NCBI RefSeq assembly: GCF_030551755.1
Contig: NZ_JAUPEC010000002.1
Location: forward strand, 244,618 to 308,617
Source: Pseudocolwellia sp. AS88
GTDB lineage: Bacteria; Pseudomonadota; Gammaproteobacteria; Enterobacterales; Alteromonadaceae
Reading direction: 5' to 3'
DNA: 64,000 nt
In this document: positions 63,924 through 64,000 of the stretch, piece by piece
Position numbering within the stretch: position 1 is the first letter of the stretch
How the letters are laid out: every line of letters starts with the position of its first letter
Notes under the pieces: generated by a model
Database searches by the model: none
What the model saw: the letters and a program-made list of their open reading frames with translations, nothing else
What the model was told of the DNA's origin: nothing
Program-made: the position numbers and the translations under genes

Positions 63924-64000
63924 TGACCCGTCCTAAATAAGGTTGACACTTTTCTTTAAGTAAATTGGAGAGTGTTATGAAATCAACAACTAAGCGTACT
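63924..64000 (+). mobile_element. Left end of an IS3-like insertion sequence (truncated by window)
   Basis: TGACCCGTCCTAAATAAGG followed by TTGACACTTTT looks like the terminal repeat of an IS3-family element (TG start, GACAC inside). 53 bases in, a GGAG-preceded ATG opens a transposase-like frame. The rest, including the right end and any target duplication, is outside the window. Family assignment is by pattern only. Confidence 0.6.
63977..64000 (+). CDS. IS transposase OrfA, 5' fragment
   Basis: Eight codons, MKSTTKRT, cut by the window end, with GGAG 8 bases upstream. A basic start like this is common in IS3-family OrfA proteins. The coding call depends on the IS-end motif just upstream. 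Confidence 0.45.

Overview
The window is a low-GC chromosomal segment from a marine gammaproteobacterium of the order Alteromonadales, most likely family Colwelliaceae (Colwellia or a close relative). This rests on the AT-rich coding style, on gammaproteobacterial blocks of gene order (tolC / nudF-yqiB-cpdA-yqiA-parE; leuABCD behind an attenuator; glnE, ygiF, ygiM and cca nearby) and on accessory genes typical of the group (TonB receptors, large c-di-GMP proteins, short interspersed repeats). I assigned it from protein content only; no rRNA or tRNA gene was seen. Almost all genes look intact.

Layout. 0-3 kb: guaA flanked by copies of a covarying hairpin repeat, then a RidA/YoaB-like protein and a small EF-hand protein. 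3-9.5 kb: a TonB-dependent receptor behind a long AT-rich leader, cca, and a type II secretion ATPase that looks like a GspA/ExeA-GspB fusion. 9.6-12.8 kb: an HD-GYP c-di-GMP phosphodiesterase and a three-lipoprotein operon (CsgG-like, DUF4810, DUF799). 12.8-17.9 kb: the leucine operon (leuABCD, minus strand) with a leader peptide and attenuator. 18-21.4 kb: surface-polysaccharide genes (CDP-glycerol-type transferase, Wzi-like porin) and ygiM. 21.6-23.6 kb: ygiF triphosphatase and an SSAT-like acetyltransferase.

23.7-30.3 kb holds the most interesting block: eight minus-strand genes encoding a PspA/IM30 protein (YjfJ type), YjfI (DUF2170), YjfK (DUF2491), a short RHH-like protein, a two-TM potassium channel, a membrane-embedded spermidine-synthase-like enzyme, a duplicated DUF350 membrane protein and a lipoprotein with a Ser/Lys/Arg-rich tail. 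Its two halves are joined by a shared 13-bp palindrome, GACATAWTATGTC, found twice before yjfI and once before the lipoprotein gene. I read this as a coordinately regulated envelope, ion and polyamine system.

30.6-43 kb is mainly housekeeping: glnE, a TcpQ-domain protein, an LpxL-type acyltransferase, a GT4 glycosyltransferase, tolC, and nudF-yqiB-cpdA-yqiA-parE. 43-59.5 kb is an accessory stretch lying between parE and parC: an unknown membrane-anchored protein, an AcuR-type TetR regulator and its likely target yhdH/acuI (sharing one operator), a giant REC-CheB-CheR-PAS-GGDEF-EAL protein, a YdeP-type molybdoenzyme with fdhD, and two overlapping membrane proteins with degenerate GGDEF domains. 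59.5-64 kb: parC, two small conserved proteins, yaaA, and the left end of an IS3-like insertion sequence cut by the window.

Two related MITE-like elements of about 220 bp (36650-36868 and 44892-45118), each bounded by a 6-bp direct repeat, lie at the ends of tolC and of the TetR gene.
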